NCBI GenBank assembly: GCA_002778195.1
Contig: PCDI01000003.1
Coordinates: forward strand, 2,129,913 to 2,193,912
DNA length: 64,000 bases
From: Raffaelea ambrosiae
Taxonomy: Eukaryota > Ascomycota > Sordariomycetes > Ophiostomatales > Ophiostomataceae
Direction: 5' to 3'
Part shown: positions 33,364 to 45,249 of the stretch, piece after piece
Layout of the letters: the number at the start of each line of letters is the position of its first letter
Position numbering within the stretch: the stretch's first letter is position 1
The notes under the pieces: model-generated
Told to the model about the DNA's origin: nothing
Database searches by the model: none
What the model saw: only the letters and a program-made list of their open reading frames with translations
Made by a program: the position numbers and the translations under genes

Positions 33364-33809
33364 TTTGGACGTGAAAAAAGAAAAGTTGTACAGGAGCGGG
33401 AAGCAGAGGGAGCCGATAAACGTTGCTTGTATGGCCTGGAGAGCCAGGCCTGTCAAAAGGCTACAAGACTTGAGTCTATGCCTGGCCTTGTTCCAAGTAT
33501 TTGTCGTGTTTGGCGTATTTGGCAAGACGGAAGAGTATGGGGTGTATTGTGTACAAGTCGAAGATACCATCGCGAAGTTCATTGGTGTGGCTGAATAAGG
33601 TTGGCGTTGTGGCAACAAAACGCAGCATATAGGGATACACCACGTGACCTATGCGCGTATCGATAAGACCTCCAGTTTTGACTTCTAGGCCGTTCGCGAA
33701 AACCACATCCCATGCCTCCAGCAGACAGGACACAGTTCCCCCCCCCCATTCCTCCCCAACATCTACCTCAAGATACAGGAACTGGATTTTCTGGGAGAAA
33801 TCAGCAAAC
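33364..33809. promoter_or_regulatory. Shared divergent promoter of PRP31 and CLF1
   Basis: The 446 bp between two splicing-factor start codons must serve both. An E-box with flank, CACGTGAC, lies at 33641-33648, near the middle. I see no TATA box. A C run at about 33739-33747 lies in the CLF1 leader. Confidence 0.55.
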
Positions 33810-36153
33810 ATGGAGTCTCGCGGGCCACCGCGTGTCAAAAACAAGGCCGCCGCCCCTATTCAGGTATGTTGTTACTGGTTTAGAGCATCGTCTGGATGGC
33901 GGCGCCATTCTGATGTGTGTCCAATGCTAACTTCTCTAGGTTTCGGCCGAGCAACTTTTGCGAGAAGCAGTCGACCGCCAGGATCTTCCTCTCCAGACCC
34001 CGACAACACGGTTTGCCGATCTCGAGGAGCTTCACGAATACCAAGGCCGTAAGCGGCGCGAATACGAAGATTATGTGCGACGATCCCGAACAAACTTGAA
34101 GCAATGGACACAATACGCGCAGTTCGAACTGGAACAGAAGGAGCTCGCCCGGGCAAGATCGGTATTCGAGCGCGCGTTAGATGTGCTGCCAAACAGCGTG
34201 CCGCTGTGGATCAAATGTGAGTGTTTTCCATCCGGGCGCTGGGTGTTTGATACTTGCTTTCAGTAGCTGACATTTGGGCACAGACATCGAGGCTGAAATC
34301 AAGCACCGGAATATTGCCCATGCTCGGAATCTCCTCGACAGGGCGGTCACCAGGCTTCCGCGGGTTGACAAGCTGTGGTACAAGTATCTCTATGTGTAAG
34401 TTGACGCACTGCTTGCTGTCTGCTGGGCCCGAGATTCACAACATATGAATGCATTGTTCTGACGTACCATAGGGAGGAGATGCTTGGGAATGTCTCAGGA
34501 ACACGGCAAATCTTTGACCGGTGGCTTAAATGGGAGCCAGCTGAGGACGTCTGGAATTCGTACATTCGCCTGGAAAAGCGGTACAGCGAATATGAGAGGG
34601 CGCGAGACATTTTCCGCTCGTACACGGTTGTGCATCCCTATCCACGAACGTGGATCAAGTGGGCAAAGTTTGAAGAAGAATTCGGGACGAGCGACCTTGT
34701 GCGCGAGGTGTATCAAACGGCGGTTGAGTCTCTCGGAGACGAGTTTGTGGACGAGAAGCTGTTCATCAGCTACGCCCGCTTCGAAGCAAAGCTCAAGGAG
34801 TATGACCGCGCGCGGGCCATTTACAAATTTGGGCTGGACAACCTCCCACGGTCCAAGTCCATGCTCCTGCACAAGGAGTACACGACTTTTGAGAAGCAGT
34901 TCGGCGACAAGGACGGCATCGAGGACATTGTGCTGTCAAAGCGGAGGCGGCAGTACGAAGAGCAGGTCAAGGAGAACCCCAAGAACTATGACGTCTGGTT
35001 TGACTGGGCACGACTCGAAGAGACGACGGGCGACGTGGACCGTATTCGGGACGTGTACGAAAAGGCCGTGGCCCAGGTTCCGCCGGCGCCGGAGAAGAGG
35101 CTGTGGAGACGGTACATCTTTCTCTGGATATTTTATGCGCTGTGGGAAGAGACGGAGGCAAAGAACGTGGAGAGGGCACGGCAGATCTACGACACATGCC
35201 TTGGCCTGATCCCGCACAAGCAGTTCACCTTTGCCAAGGTATGGCTGCAGAAGGCCTACTTTGAGGTGCGCCAGGGCAATCTGACGGCAGCACGAAAGAC
35301 GCTGGGACGTGCGATTGGCATGGCGCCAAAGGACAAGCTTTTCAAGGGCTACATCGAGCTGGAGACGAAGCTGTTTGAGTTCCAGCGGTGCCGGACGCTG
35401 TACGAAAAACATGTGATCTACAACCCGGCGAATTCGAGCACCTGGATCCAGTGGGCGGAGCTGGAGCGCGGCCTAGACGACCTGGACCGCGCCCGTGCGG
35501 TATTTGATGTTGGTGTGGGCCAGGAGGTGCTGGACATGCCAGAGGTGCTTTGGAAGGCGTACATTGACTTTGAAGAGGAGGAGGGCGAGTACGATCGCAC
35601 GCGGGCGCTGTACGAGCGACTGCTGCAGAAAGCCGACCATCCGAAGGTGTGGATCAGCTACGCACAGTTTGAGCTCAAGGCAGGGAATGACGAGGACGAC
35701 GAGGACAGCGTTGACGAAGACGAGGAAAACGAGGAAGCTCCTGTCAGCGAGGAGGCAAAGGCCCGGGCACGCAAGATCTTTGAGCGGGCGTACACCGGCT
35801 TCAAGGACAACGAGCTCAAAGCAGAACGCGTGGCGCTGCTCAACGCGTGGCTCGCCTTTGAGAAGACACACGGTGCGGCGGGAGATGTGGAGAAGGTCCA
35901 GAAGCAGATGCCGCGCCGGGTCAGGAAGAGGCGACAGCTGGAAGACGGGACGTGGGAGGAATATGTAGATTATGTGTTTCCGGCAGATGATCAGCAGGAG
36001 AAGGGGAAGCTGGACCTGCTGGCAATTACCCAGGCGTGGAAGAAGACCGGCGGTGGTGTAACGGCGGTGGCATCGGCAGGAGAGGAAGGAGGGGGGGAAG
36101 AGGGGGGCGAGGAGAGCGAGGAAGACGAAGGGTCCAGCGACAATGGAGAATAA
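33810..36153 (+). CDS. CLF1: Pre-mRNA splicing factor CLF1 (crooked-neck, HAT repeats)
   Basis: The four exons are 33810-33863, 33940-34216, 34284-34395 and 34473-36153, giving 708 codons (707 residues). The three introns are 67-77 nt, all GT-AG and frame-consistent. After [18 protein letters not shown] the protein is an array of HAT (half-a-TPR) repeats. Examples are [74 protein letters not shown] and [15 protein letters not shown], each with the W-x-x-Y/W and aromatic-E pattern. Clf1/Syf3/CRNKL1 is a scaffold of the Prp19-associated (NineTeen) complex at the heart of the active spliceosome. An acidic loop ([16 protein letters not shown]) interrupts a late repeat, and the tail is acidic and glycine-rich. 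The length fits the family. Confidence 0.97.
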
Positions 36154-38085
36154 TACCCAGATAGACGAGGCATTGTGGGCGGTTTTTTTATTTTATTTTA
36201 TTTTATTTATTTATTTATTTATGGGTGGGTTAGTCAGACAGGGAGCTATGCTGGCGAAGCAGACAAAACAAGAATCCCAACCATGGCAAGGCGACCATTT
36301 GCAGCGATTGACGGCATGCTCGGCGCGCCAGTATGCAGGGGAAAGTGGCACCATGCTCCCAGGTCCACAGGCTCGAAAAGCTTGTGTCCCAAGAAAGTCT
36401 GGGGCTCCGCTCGGCTGGTGGTCGAAGAGCCAAGACGGCGGCCGGCTCTGCCGGACGGAACGCTTGCTGGGCAGTCTTGGCATGGAGGCTCTTGCAGGCC
36501 GCGACGGCTATCGTTTCGCTGATTCGGGTCATGTGACAGTCACCTCCTGCCCTTTCGAGAGGCCTTTGGGCCGTACTAGCTACACCGTAGTTACTTCACA
36601 CTATCCACGGGTGCAGCCCCTCCCCCATGCAACCTGCGGGTCGGCGTGCTGCTCGAGAACGCCTCGCAATGTTTGCCGCCGACGCGCCTCTCTGGGATTT
36701 GTGGGCCGGCTGCTACCAAACATTACCAAACGTTACCAAACGGCTGCGAAAACAGGTTTCTGCTCCTTTTCCTAATCTGTGACCGTCTGCAGGCATCTAT
36801 GCCCATGAAAACCATGTTGGCCAACTGCCCGCACAGGGCGTGGGATGGGCTCGTCGGACGGCCAGTTGGCGCCGGCGGCCAGGTGGCTCGGGCGGCCAGG
36901 TGGCATGCTGCAGAGAGGAGCCAGCCAGTGGGCCAATATCTGGACTGGGTTGCTGGTGGTTCCTCACCGCCTCTCCTGTGGGCGAGTGGGCGAGTGCGTG
37001 TGTGTTCGTGTGGGTGTGCGTTTGTGTTTGCGTTATCAAATCCGGCCACACCCCCCCCACATGCATGGATGCTAGCCGGCCAGGCTGCGCAGGGAGGGAA
37101 TGCAGCCAGACAGAAACACACGAGGCACAGCCAGAGAGGCACATCCGGAGAGGCACATCCGGAGAGGCACAGCCGGAAAGGGACAGCCGGAAATCATTGT
37201 TCAATATAATAGTAGTCAGACCTGTCAAGATAGATACATGTATAGCAAGAAACAAACCCACCAGCCGTCAATCATGAGAGAGAAAAAAAGAAAAAGAGAA
37301 ATTCATCAGTCTGTCCAACAAAGCATCCGTGGTACCGTCATGAAACAAAGACTTATTGCGTCATCCATCCACTTCGTTTTTCTTGCCCGTGTCTCCTGCA
37401 GAATTAGCCCGCTGGACCCCTCCCCTCCTACACTGCCGCTGCCGTGCACAGGCAATATCAGTCGTGGCTGCCTGTGTTCCGTCGTTCTTTATTCGTTCCC
37501 TTTTCGTTCTTTGTTCGTTCTCGAGTCGTCGCAGGATGGGGCTAGCGCCTGCACCCGCGGTTCCGTCCTAGCCGGCCGGTGGTGTAAATGCAGGCGAGCT
37601 GCAGATGTGCGCGTGCGTGCGTGCACACCCAACCACCTGTGCATAATAAGCACCATGGCTCCATACACGGTTGTTCACAGCCTCTTCGTTAGTGGCGATG
37701 GCGCCCGTCTGTTACAGAATGGAAAGCATCAGTGTCATTATCTTCATTCGTAAGGTAAGGAAACTTGTCTTGTCTGGTGCTGCTGGGCTGCTGGTAAGGA
37801 AGGCGAGGGGAGCACCAGCGTCAGCACCAGTATCAGCGCCGCATTTCGTGTATCAGTAGCATTGGACCATTTTGCCAGTTTGCCCATTTTCTCATTAGAC
37901 CACTTGCGGAAACGAGACCTCCCCACCCCCCCCTAACACTGCGCAGCGACGAGCGAGCAGCAAAGACCCTTTTGCGTGCCCGTACGACGCCGCCCGTGTC
38001 GGGGCGTTTCCGGGATATTTTCAAGGAGAAGGAGACTCTTCCGAGAAGGCATTCCTAGGAAGCCTCTCGTCGCGGCACTTCCACC
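36154..38085. other. Intergenic region between CLF1 and the RS-rich gene
   Basis: These 1.9 kb between convergent genes hold an A/T microsatellite directly after the CLF1 stop (36184-36222), a 10-nt unit (TTACCAAACR) repeated about three times at 36716-36745, and a 14-nt minisatellite at 37122-37191. No gene is supported. Confidence 0.6.
37122..37191. repeat. 14-nt minisatellite, five units
   Basis: The units read GAGGCACAGCCAGA, GAGGCACATCCGGA (twice), GAGGCACAGCCGGA and a diverged fifth copy, all in direct tandem in non-coding DNA. Confidence 0.85.
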
Positions 38086-40212
38086 TCAGTAATCTCTATC
38101 ATACTGGCTGCTGTCGTACGCAATAGGAGGCGCGGGAAGTGCACCGTAAGAATCATCCTCTGCGTAGCCGGGTCCGTCGGCACGGTCGGCACGGGCCGGG
38201 AGCGGCGACGACCAGTTTTCAGATCGGCGCCTGCCTGGGCTGGCAGAGTGGGACTGTAGGCGCTGCAGGCGGCGCTGATGACGCCTCTCCTTCTCCTCCT
38301 GCCACTTTTTGAATTCCTGGTGGACCTCGCGCGCCTCCTTCAGCTCCGAAACGGCGCCCTTGATGCCGAGGGCGGCGATGCCGACAGAGGCAGCTTCTTG
38401 GAGCAGGGCCCTGTTCTTGAGCTTCTTGGCCTCCTGCTCAGACAGGCGTCCTTCGCGAACGGCCTTCTTTCGCGCCTCGCGTTTCTCCATGCTCTGATAC
38501 ACGTTGTGGGCGGCATGGATAGTGGCCACCGCCGCGAGGCCGGTGGTGATGACTTGCTTACCTCTAATCTTTTTGGCTCTTTTCTCGTCCCCGGACGAGC
38601 TGCCCAGGTCGGATTCGGAATCCGACCGCGACCCGCCCTTCTTGCGGCGGGCGTGGGCCGAGCGGGTGCCATCCTCGTAGTTGTCGCGGCCGCCTCTTCC
38701 AGAGCCGCGGTCCTGGTCGCGGTCGCGGTCGCGGGACCGGTCACGGGACCGGTCACGGTCACGGTCGCGGTAGTCACGAGAGTCGGTCGAATCGTGGCGG
38801 CGGTGGTGGCGGCGGCGAGACGAGCTCCTTCGATCGTCTTCGTCATCGTCGTTGCCGAGGCCGAGCTTGGAGAGGCCACGTCGGGCAGAGTCGACCACGC
38901 TGCGGCTGCGACTGCGGTGGGAGCGGGAGCGCGAGCGCGAGCGGTCGTCGTAGTCGTCGTCGTCGCTGTGGCGGCGGCGCGAGCGCGAGCGTTCATGGCT
39001 GTCGGCAAATTTCTTAGCGCCCAGGCCGGCGAGGCCGGCGGTGGCGAGGGCAGCGAGTCCTGTGACGCCGCCACCGCCGCCGCCGCCGGTGCTGTTGGAA
39101 CGGGCGCGCGAGCGCGAGCGGCTGCGGCCGGTGTGGCGGTCCTCCTCGATGTTGCGGCGCGAGCCGTTGACGATGTGGTTGCCCAGCAGGCCACCGATGA
39201 CGGACTCGGCCAGGCCCATCTTGCTGTGCTTCTCGTCGGTGGCCGCGTCGATGGTAGCGGCTCCGGCGGCGGCGGTGAGGACACGCTTGGCCTTCTCGCC
39301 CTTCCAGGCACCGGGCTCCTTGGCCACGCGGAAGGCCTCGGTGGCGCCGGCAATCAGCGACGCCATGGCGGCCTTCTGGATCTTGTTGGTGGTACCGCCG
39401 CCACCGCCGCGCGACTGGCTGCGCGAGCCGTCACGGTCGCGGCTGCCGCGGCGGCTGCGGCCGCTCTCAGAACGGCGGTCGTCGCCGCCGGTCACGGCCT
39501 TCGCGGCCGCACCCATGCCGGTGGCTGCTATGACGCTCTCGAGGAAGCTCTTGGAGCTCTTCTTCTGGGACGGGTCGTCCAGGTCGCTGTCGTCCTCGCT
39601 GTACAGGTCGCCGCGCGAGTCGCGGCCCTTGTGCACGACGAGCGTCTTGCGCTCCTCCTTGGCCGAGTGCTTGTTGTAGTAGTCGGCGCCCTGGTATGCT
39701 GCCAGCGCCCCGGCGGCCCCCAGAGCCGCCGAGCTCAGGGGGTTGCGTTGGACTTCGTGGCGGTCCTGGCGCGCCTCGCGGCGGTCGTACAGCTCTTTGC
39801 CGCCCACGGCGATGGCTCCGCCGACAATGGCGGCCAGGATCTTCTCCTGGTTGCTGATCATGCGGCGGCGCTTGCGCTCCTCGCCGTAGAAGGTCGTGCC
39901 GCGCGAGGTCTTCTTGGTCTCGCGGCGGTCGTAGTCGCGGTCGTAGTCGCGGTTGTTGTTGGAGCGCGAGCGGCGGTCGTCGTCGTAGTCGCGGTATGCG
40001 CCGCGCGTGTATGTCGGCACCGGGAACTCGCGGTGGATCTCCTCGACCGAGAGGTCGCTGTCTTCGCGCGTCCGCGGCACCAGGTCGCGCGACGTCACCT
40101 GCGTCTTGGTGTACTCGCGGCTGTCGCCGTGCCGTGCATCGCGCTGGCGGCGGTCTTCGTAGTAGCGCGACGCCGTCTCGCTCCGCGCATCGTCGTAGTC
40201 GTAGGCAGACAT
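38086..40212 (-). CDS. RS-rich protein with Gly/Ala hydrophobic patches
   Basis: A single exon of 709 codons (708 residues); the start at 40212 gives MSAYDYDDARSETASRYYED. Most of the protein is charged and disordered: RDYD repeats at the start and Arg-Ser/Arg-Asp dipeptide runs in the middle and later part (SRSRSRARS, DRDRSRDRSRDRDRD). Set into this are short Gly/Ala-rich hydrophobic patches, each followed by basic residues: ILAAIVGGAIAVGGKELYDR (about residues 118-140), SSAALGAAGALAAYQGADYY, SVIAATGMGAAAKAV, GLAALATAGLAGLGAKKFAD, VITTGLAAVATIHAAHNVY and ASVGIAALGIKGAVSEL. The patches look like glycine-zipper or membrane-surface helices. Similar proteins are common and uncharacterised in filamentous ascomycetes (possibly the DUF3824 group; not verified). 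Despite its RS runs, no RRM is visible, so I do not call it an SR splicing factor. The last ~80 residues are polar. Confidence 0.8.
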   Translation of the reverse strand: MSAYDYDDARSETASRYYEDRRQRDARHGDSREYTKTQVTSRDLVPRTREDSDLSVEEIHREFPVPTYTRGAYRDYDDDRRSRSNNNRDYDRDYDRRETKKTSRGTTFYGEERKRRRMISNQEKILAAIVGGAIAVGGKELYDRREARQDRHEVQRNPLSSAALGAAGALAAYQGADYYNKHSAKEERKTLVVHKGRDSRGDLYSEDDSDLDDPSQKKSSKSFLESVIAATGMGAAAKAVTGGDDRRSESGRSRRGSRDRDGSRSQSRGGGGGTTNKIQKAAMASLIAGATEAFRVAKEPGAWKGEKAKRVLTAAAGAATIDAATDEKHSKMGLAESVIGGLLGNHIVNGSRRNIEEDRHTGRSRSRSRARSNSTGGGGGGGVTGLAALATAGLAGLGAKKFADSHERSRSRRRHSDDDDYDDRSRSRSRSHRSRSRSVVDSARRGLSKLGLGNDDDEDDRRSSSRRRHHRRHDSTDSRDYRDRDRDRSRDRSRDRDRDQDRGSGRGGRDNYEDGTRSAHARRKKGGSRSDSESDLGSSSGDEKRAKKIRGKQVITTGLAAVATIHAAHNVYQSMEKREARKKAVREGRLSEQEAKKLKNRALLQEAASVGIAALGIKGAVSELKEAREVHQEFKKWQEEKERRHQRRLQRLQSHSASPGRRRSENWSSPLPARADRADGPGYAEDDSYGALPAPPIAYDSSQYDRDY

Positions 40213-42458
40213 GGCGGATGGATGGAGAGAGAAAGAGGCCTGCAAGTCGCCTGGGTGGTGGGCGATGTGGCCGACACGTGTGCCAACGTGTGTTATCGGC
40301 TGACTGGGAGAGGCTCAAAAACGAGTCACAGTATCAAAGAATGCCAGACGGCAACGGCTGCTGCGTCGTGTGGGATGGATGCGTGTAGAAAGACTCGGAG
40401 TCTCGCTGTCCCAGCGATGTTGCGGATGGGCCGGATGTGGGGGGATAGGGAGTGATTTGGCGCCGATGCTTGCCCCTAATAAGTTCGCGATGTTGGCAGC
40501 AGCAGGAGAGGGGGGACCGCACTGGAGGGGTGGAGGGGCTGTTTTGTATCTGCCGCTCTTGCGCAGGTTGGGGAGGAGCGACCAGCGAAGGCCCCAGGCG
40601 CCTTCCTGCCTGCAGGGGCAGCAGGGTCGGCGGCAAGTAAAACGGAGCAGAGGCAGCCCAGCCCGCAACGGCCGTTTTGAGCAGGGCTGCGTGTGGCTTG
40701 TACCATGATGCCGTGGCTTCTGCTTCTGGCAAAGACGGATGGCGCCAGGCGAGGGAGCGGGCGCCAATCGGGCACCAGTGCGGCCGTTAGCAAGGGAGAC
40801 AGGGTGGGGTTATTGGCTGAAGCCAGTCGACAACGCATCTCACGCACCGTTACCATAGCCCTCTCGCCAAACGGTGACTCTCCGTGCTCGACTGAGTGCC
40901 CACGGAGTGTCCATCTTATGCAAGTGCCTTACTAAGTGACGCCTACTCGTATTTTGACACCCTGTTCTCTGCTGTTCTCCGTCTCTCTCTTCTCTGTCTA
41001 TCTTGGGCGGTGTCTCTGCCTCGCTGTGCCCTTGGCCTCACTCTTTATTTGTCTTCTGTCTTCTCTGGCTTTCCCCCTCTTCGCCACTGCTTCTCTTTTG
41101 TGGGCTGCCTTGCTTGGACGCCTAGAGCGGACACCCACGGGCGCGCAGGCGCTGGTGACGCCACAGCACAAAGGCCCCTCCCACTGAGCGCCCATTCTGC
41201 ACCAGCACCAGCGAGGCGCAGCCTTGCTCCATTCTGCACCTGCCGTCCGTGTGCCTGCACACATCTTGCTTCTTGGCCATGGCCGCCACCGATGACGTAA
41301 TGGGCCTCTTCTCTCGTCTTGCAAGCTGCAAGCTGCCACCTGCAGGCCTCGCGCTGCTGCGGTCTTGGTGATCGTGTGTGATCGTGTGCGATCCCGTGCA
41401 CTTGGCAGTTGTAGCCGCTGTTGCGTGTTGCGTGTGTATGTTGTCTGTTGTTCTCCTTGTCCCCCCTCCTTGTGTTCCCTCCTTGTGCTCCTTTTCTGTG
41501 TTCTTTTCCGGTGTTCCTTTCTTCTTTCATTTCTTGCTCCTTGCCCTGCATACGCATACGACAGCAGATGCCGGGATCTGCCTGTGCTGACCTGCGCGTG
41601 CCAATAGTTGTCTTTCCCCTTGGTGGACGCCGCTGTAGACCTGGGCAGTCTTCTCTGCTGGGCTCCTTCGACAATCCCCTTCTCATTTCCCATGCCGTGC
41701 CTGTGTCTACTTTTGTGACTGTATGCCCTCGTCCTGGCCAATCGTCGCCAACTGCGACTCGTTCGCGTACCTTCTTCGCCGAGCACAATCTCGGACACGC
41801 GTACGACTCCCTCGTCGCAGTTTGGCTTCAGACTGGTTGTGCCATATCTCACCTCGTCTCCTGAGACTGCCTCGAGAATGCCACTGCAGATTGCCCTCGT
41901 CGTGGCGCCTCCGCTCTCTCCCTGTTCCGCTCTTGGCCCTGTCCTGTCTCTGCTGTCGCTTCTCTGCCTCTCCTGCGGCCTCTGTCATGGTCCGACTCCC
42001 TTCTCTGCATGTTTTTTTTTTTTTTTGCCAGCCCACCGCGCGCTACCCATCTCTGCCTGGCCGGCTGTCCATAGTGGCCCGTCATCCCTCGTACTACGCA
42101 AGGCGGGAAGCATGTCGAAAGCTGGCCGAGACGACTTTGTCAAGCCAGCATATGTCGTGGAAGCGTCACTGGTCTCGTGCAGTCACCATTCTCCCTTGTA
42201 CCCCTTCCGCGGCCACTGCTGCCGTCTGCTGCCCAGCACTCTCCAGAGACGGCAACTGTATAAATAAACGACCTGTCCCAGGTCCCCTCGAATCCCTTTT
42301 GCGCGTGTCTCGATGTCTGCCTCCCAACAGTTTTGGTTGTTTACGTATTTCGCTTGGTAGTCTGCCAACAACATTGTGTTTTGGACATTGCACGCCAGAT
42401 ATCAAACTGTCACCAGACCAGACCGTCCAGACTAAGCCTCCTTCTCCGGACCAACAAC
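40213..42458. other. Intergenic region between divergent genes
   Basis: 2.2 kb between the RS-rich gene and the secreted-protein gene. CACGTG lies at 40275-40280, 63 bp from the RS-rich start. TACTCGTA lies at 40944. From about 40970 to 42450 the plus strand is pyrimidine-rich, leading into the plus-strand secreted-protein gene. Open frames in it are low-complexity and have no recognisable product. Confidence 0.55.
42259..42266 (+). promoter_or_regulatory. TATA box upstream of the secreted-protein gene
   Basis: TATAAATA in the correct orientation, 193 bp before the start codon at 42459 and directly after a long C/T-rich block. The role is inferred from position. Confidence 0.5.
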
Positions 42459-43160
42459 ATGCGTCCATATAGTCTCGTCAGGACTGTCCCAGCTGCGCTG
42501 GTTGCTCTGGCAGGGTTTGCCTCGGCAGACAATCAACAAGCAACGTAGGTAGCAACACCCCCCGTCTTTCTTTCTCTCCTTCTCCCCTTCCGTCCTCCGC
42601 CGTTGCGTCCATCCAGCTCCGCGCAACCTGCAAGCCAGCTGACACACAGACAAAGCGTCGATAGCGCCGCCTTCTCGTCCAGTGCCTCCGTTCTGGTCTC
42701 CGAATACATCCCCTCGTCCGTGTACGTCCAGTTGACAGCTTCCGTTGCTGCCGCTGCCGCTGCCGCTTCTGTCACCGGCGATCCGGCCTCTCTGTTCTTC
42801 TCTGCCGTACTGGCCCCCACGCCACCCTCTTGGTTCAGCTCCGCCGTGCCGTCTGCATTCAGCAGCAACGTGGCTGCGCTAGAGAGCGCCATCGCCAACC
42901 TGCAGCCCGGCGCCGCTCCATCTCCTTCCGCCACCGTCGTTCTCAGCACCACAACCAACAGCCTCGGCAATACCGTCACCACCAGCTTCACCTCCACCCT
43001 GCCCACCGCCACTCCCACCGGGAGCTCCACCGGCAGCAGCACCGCCTCCGCCTCCAGCTCCAGTACCGGCTCCCAGAATGCTGCTGCTCCGACTGCCGGG
43101 CCCCGACAGTTGGCTGGGGCTGGAATTGCCGCCTTGCTGGGCTTCGTGGCTGTTATGTAG
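42459..43160 (+). CDS. Small secreted, probably GPI-anchored Ser/Ala-rich protein
   Basis: The two exons are 42459-42544 and 42617-43160, giving 210 codons (209 residues). The intron must be spliced because a TAG lies in frame directly after the donor; splicing joins ACC TCC in frame. MRPYSLVRTVPAALVALAGF followed by ASAD is a classical signal peptide with cleavage near residue 23. The mature part is Ser/Ala/Thr-rich with short hydrophobic segments (YIPSSVYVQLTASVAAAAAA, SLFFSAVLAPTPPSWFSSAV). The region before the C-terminus is a Ser/Thr/Gly stalk. The end (QLAGAGIAALLGFVAVM) is a short hydrophobic tail without a basic stop, as expected for GPI attachment at a Ser/Asn/Gly site just upstream. 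No cysteine is seen. This is the pattern of small fungal cell-wall proteins; the function is unknown. An upstream in-frame ATG at 42333 would mask the signal peptide and is not preferred. Confidence 0.8.
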
Positions 43161-45249
43161 TCTCTGGGTGCCATTTGTCTGGTATAGACGCTGAGAGGGG
43201 GCAGTGTCTGTGCGAAGGCTGTTTGTGTTTAGTGGAATGACGTGTCGTTTCTCCGGCTCCTGGCATCTGTTTTGAGGCGATGGCCTGTTTTTGTTGTTTT
43301 TCTCTGCCATTCTGATATGCTGCGCACTTTCCCCTCCTTTCTTCCTCACGTTGCAAAGTAGCAGTAGAAACCTTAAACCTTACGCGGCAATAATCAAATG
43401 TAGCTGAAGGACAAGAAGAGTTGGCCACAATAAGCCTACCGTGAAGAGAATCGAAGAGACTCGATGACACTTTTAAATTTTTTTTTTATACATTTTTTAT
43501 TTTTTTTTATTTGGTTGCTTGATTTTTTATAAGACAAAAAAACAAAAAAACTCTGGCACTGCGTGCTATCTAGTCATACAGGCTGACAGATGGCCACAGT
43601 AATGCCCTGTAACCATGGTCCGAAAATTGTACTTTTGTTTATCCCTCATTCCTTTCCCCTCCTTTGGTATTGAACAGAATTCAAGATCAAGAACAACGTT
43701 TCTTTTCGCCGTTCACTGTAATGTCCAGCTCCACCTAGCCCAGCTTGAACATCTGGTTCGCGTCCCGGGAGTTTTCTTTCTTTCTTTTTTTTTTTTTTAA
43801 ATTATTTTAGTTGTGTTTTTCATTTTCGTATTCGCACGCCCCCTTCCCTGACTTGCCTGGACTCAAAACAACAAAACAAAAGGGCACCGCACGGTGGCTG
43901 CCGTCAAAGTCGCCGCCACAAACCGTGCCGAGAGAGTGGGGAGAGAAGTAACCCGGATGTCCCCGTAAACACAGCAATGGAATCAAATCACGTGGCAATA
44001 TCAACAAATTGGGCATGTTGACCTGCCATTCATCGCACCCCTGTATTGGCCGCATCGCCCAGCCATAACCCGAAGAGAGACCAGCATGCTTATGGAAACA
44101 GACTCGTCGCCTTGAAGGCATTGGTGGTAAAGGGGGCCATAAACTGGCCTTGGTAATCAGACAGCTGCAACCCAGTGCTCCTAGCCGAGGCCCTCAGGAG
44201 ACTGAACACATGCCCTGCAAGACTCCTGTTCCCAAGGCTCTTTCAAGTAATGTAAAGCCTCGTCCAATAGACAAGGGTGGCAGCCCTCTCGAGCTGGTTC
44301 CCTTTCAGTTTCAGGTCTGCACCTGGGTATTATGCCATAGCATGAAAACGGCTAGGCACCTGCCAACTGCCGGCAGCTGAAATTCACAGACACCTGTATT
44401 TTAGGCTGTCTGCAAGGAACTCCCAAAACAGAAAAGAGTGTGAGAGAAAAACAAAAAGAGAAAGATAGGTTCGGCTTAGGCTGGCTAACACAGAAACATG
44501 CGTCGGTCGGCCAGCCGATGAAGCCACGTGCGTGTCCGGGCCGTCAAACAGCTGTCAGTATTTTGCCCGGGGCAGAGACTGGCATTGGTTGCTGAAAAAA
44601 AAAGGATATCGTTTTTGTAAGAGCTCGAGTCGCACGAAACAGCGCATGGAAATGGAAATAGCAAAAGACATGACCGCCAGGGTACCGGATTGGAAATTCG
44701 GTTATCGTAGTTATTAAACCGCTTGAATGCTCAGATGTTGACACTCGCCATCGAATTGGCCATGAAAGACGAAACGCCTGCAGGGTAGCTTCTAGCCTTG
44801 CTGGCTGCCACTCGAATACCCCACCCAGAAACAGCGGCGGCCATGGCAAAAAAAAAAAAAGGCAGGAGCAATGTCGTCATAGATCACGACACGCTTCTTC
44901 CAGGCAAAAAGCATTCGAAGTTGAATTTGGTTGAAAAACGTAGCCTGGTACATGGTGTGCAAATAGTCGTGCTGTCAAAGAAAATGGCCTGTTTCAAGGA
45001 GGCCGTGGGCCATTTTCTCCCCGTCGCGGCAGGCCGGTGGCCAGAACGAGACGCGTTGGCGAGAAACAGGCTCAGAAATGCTTGCGCTTTGCCTCCAAGA
45101 TGTACGGCAACGTCAATGGTATGGAGGGACTGAAATCAAGATCGATGTGTCAGTTTAATATCGTGGCATGGTACTATTACCGCTAGAAAGTATGTGACTA
45201 TAAAAACCACGGCATGAGAGAAATAGGTCAAGGTGTGGGCATACGTACC
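43161..45249. other. Intergenic region between convergent genes
   Basis: 2.1 kb holding the 3' regions of the secreted-protein gene and the La-motif gene. 43470-43560 and 43780-43830 are A/T-rich with poly-T/poly-A tracts. Frames such as 44544-44849 (minus) have no recognisable domain. I see nothing else. Confidence 0.55.

Noticed and set aside
33641..33646. CACGTG sites in the promoters at 4001, 33641 and 40275 as a regulon of the bHLH factor
   Set aside because: About 15 CACGTG are expected by chance in 64 kb and I count roughly that many, including in exons and introns.
38278..40455. 725-codon open frame antisense to the RS-rich gene
   Set aside because: The Ala/Val/Leu/Arg product is what antisense translation of Arg-Ser/Arg-Asp codons gives; there is no domain and no splice evidence.
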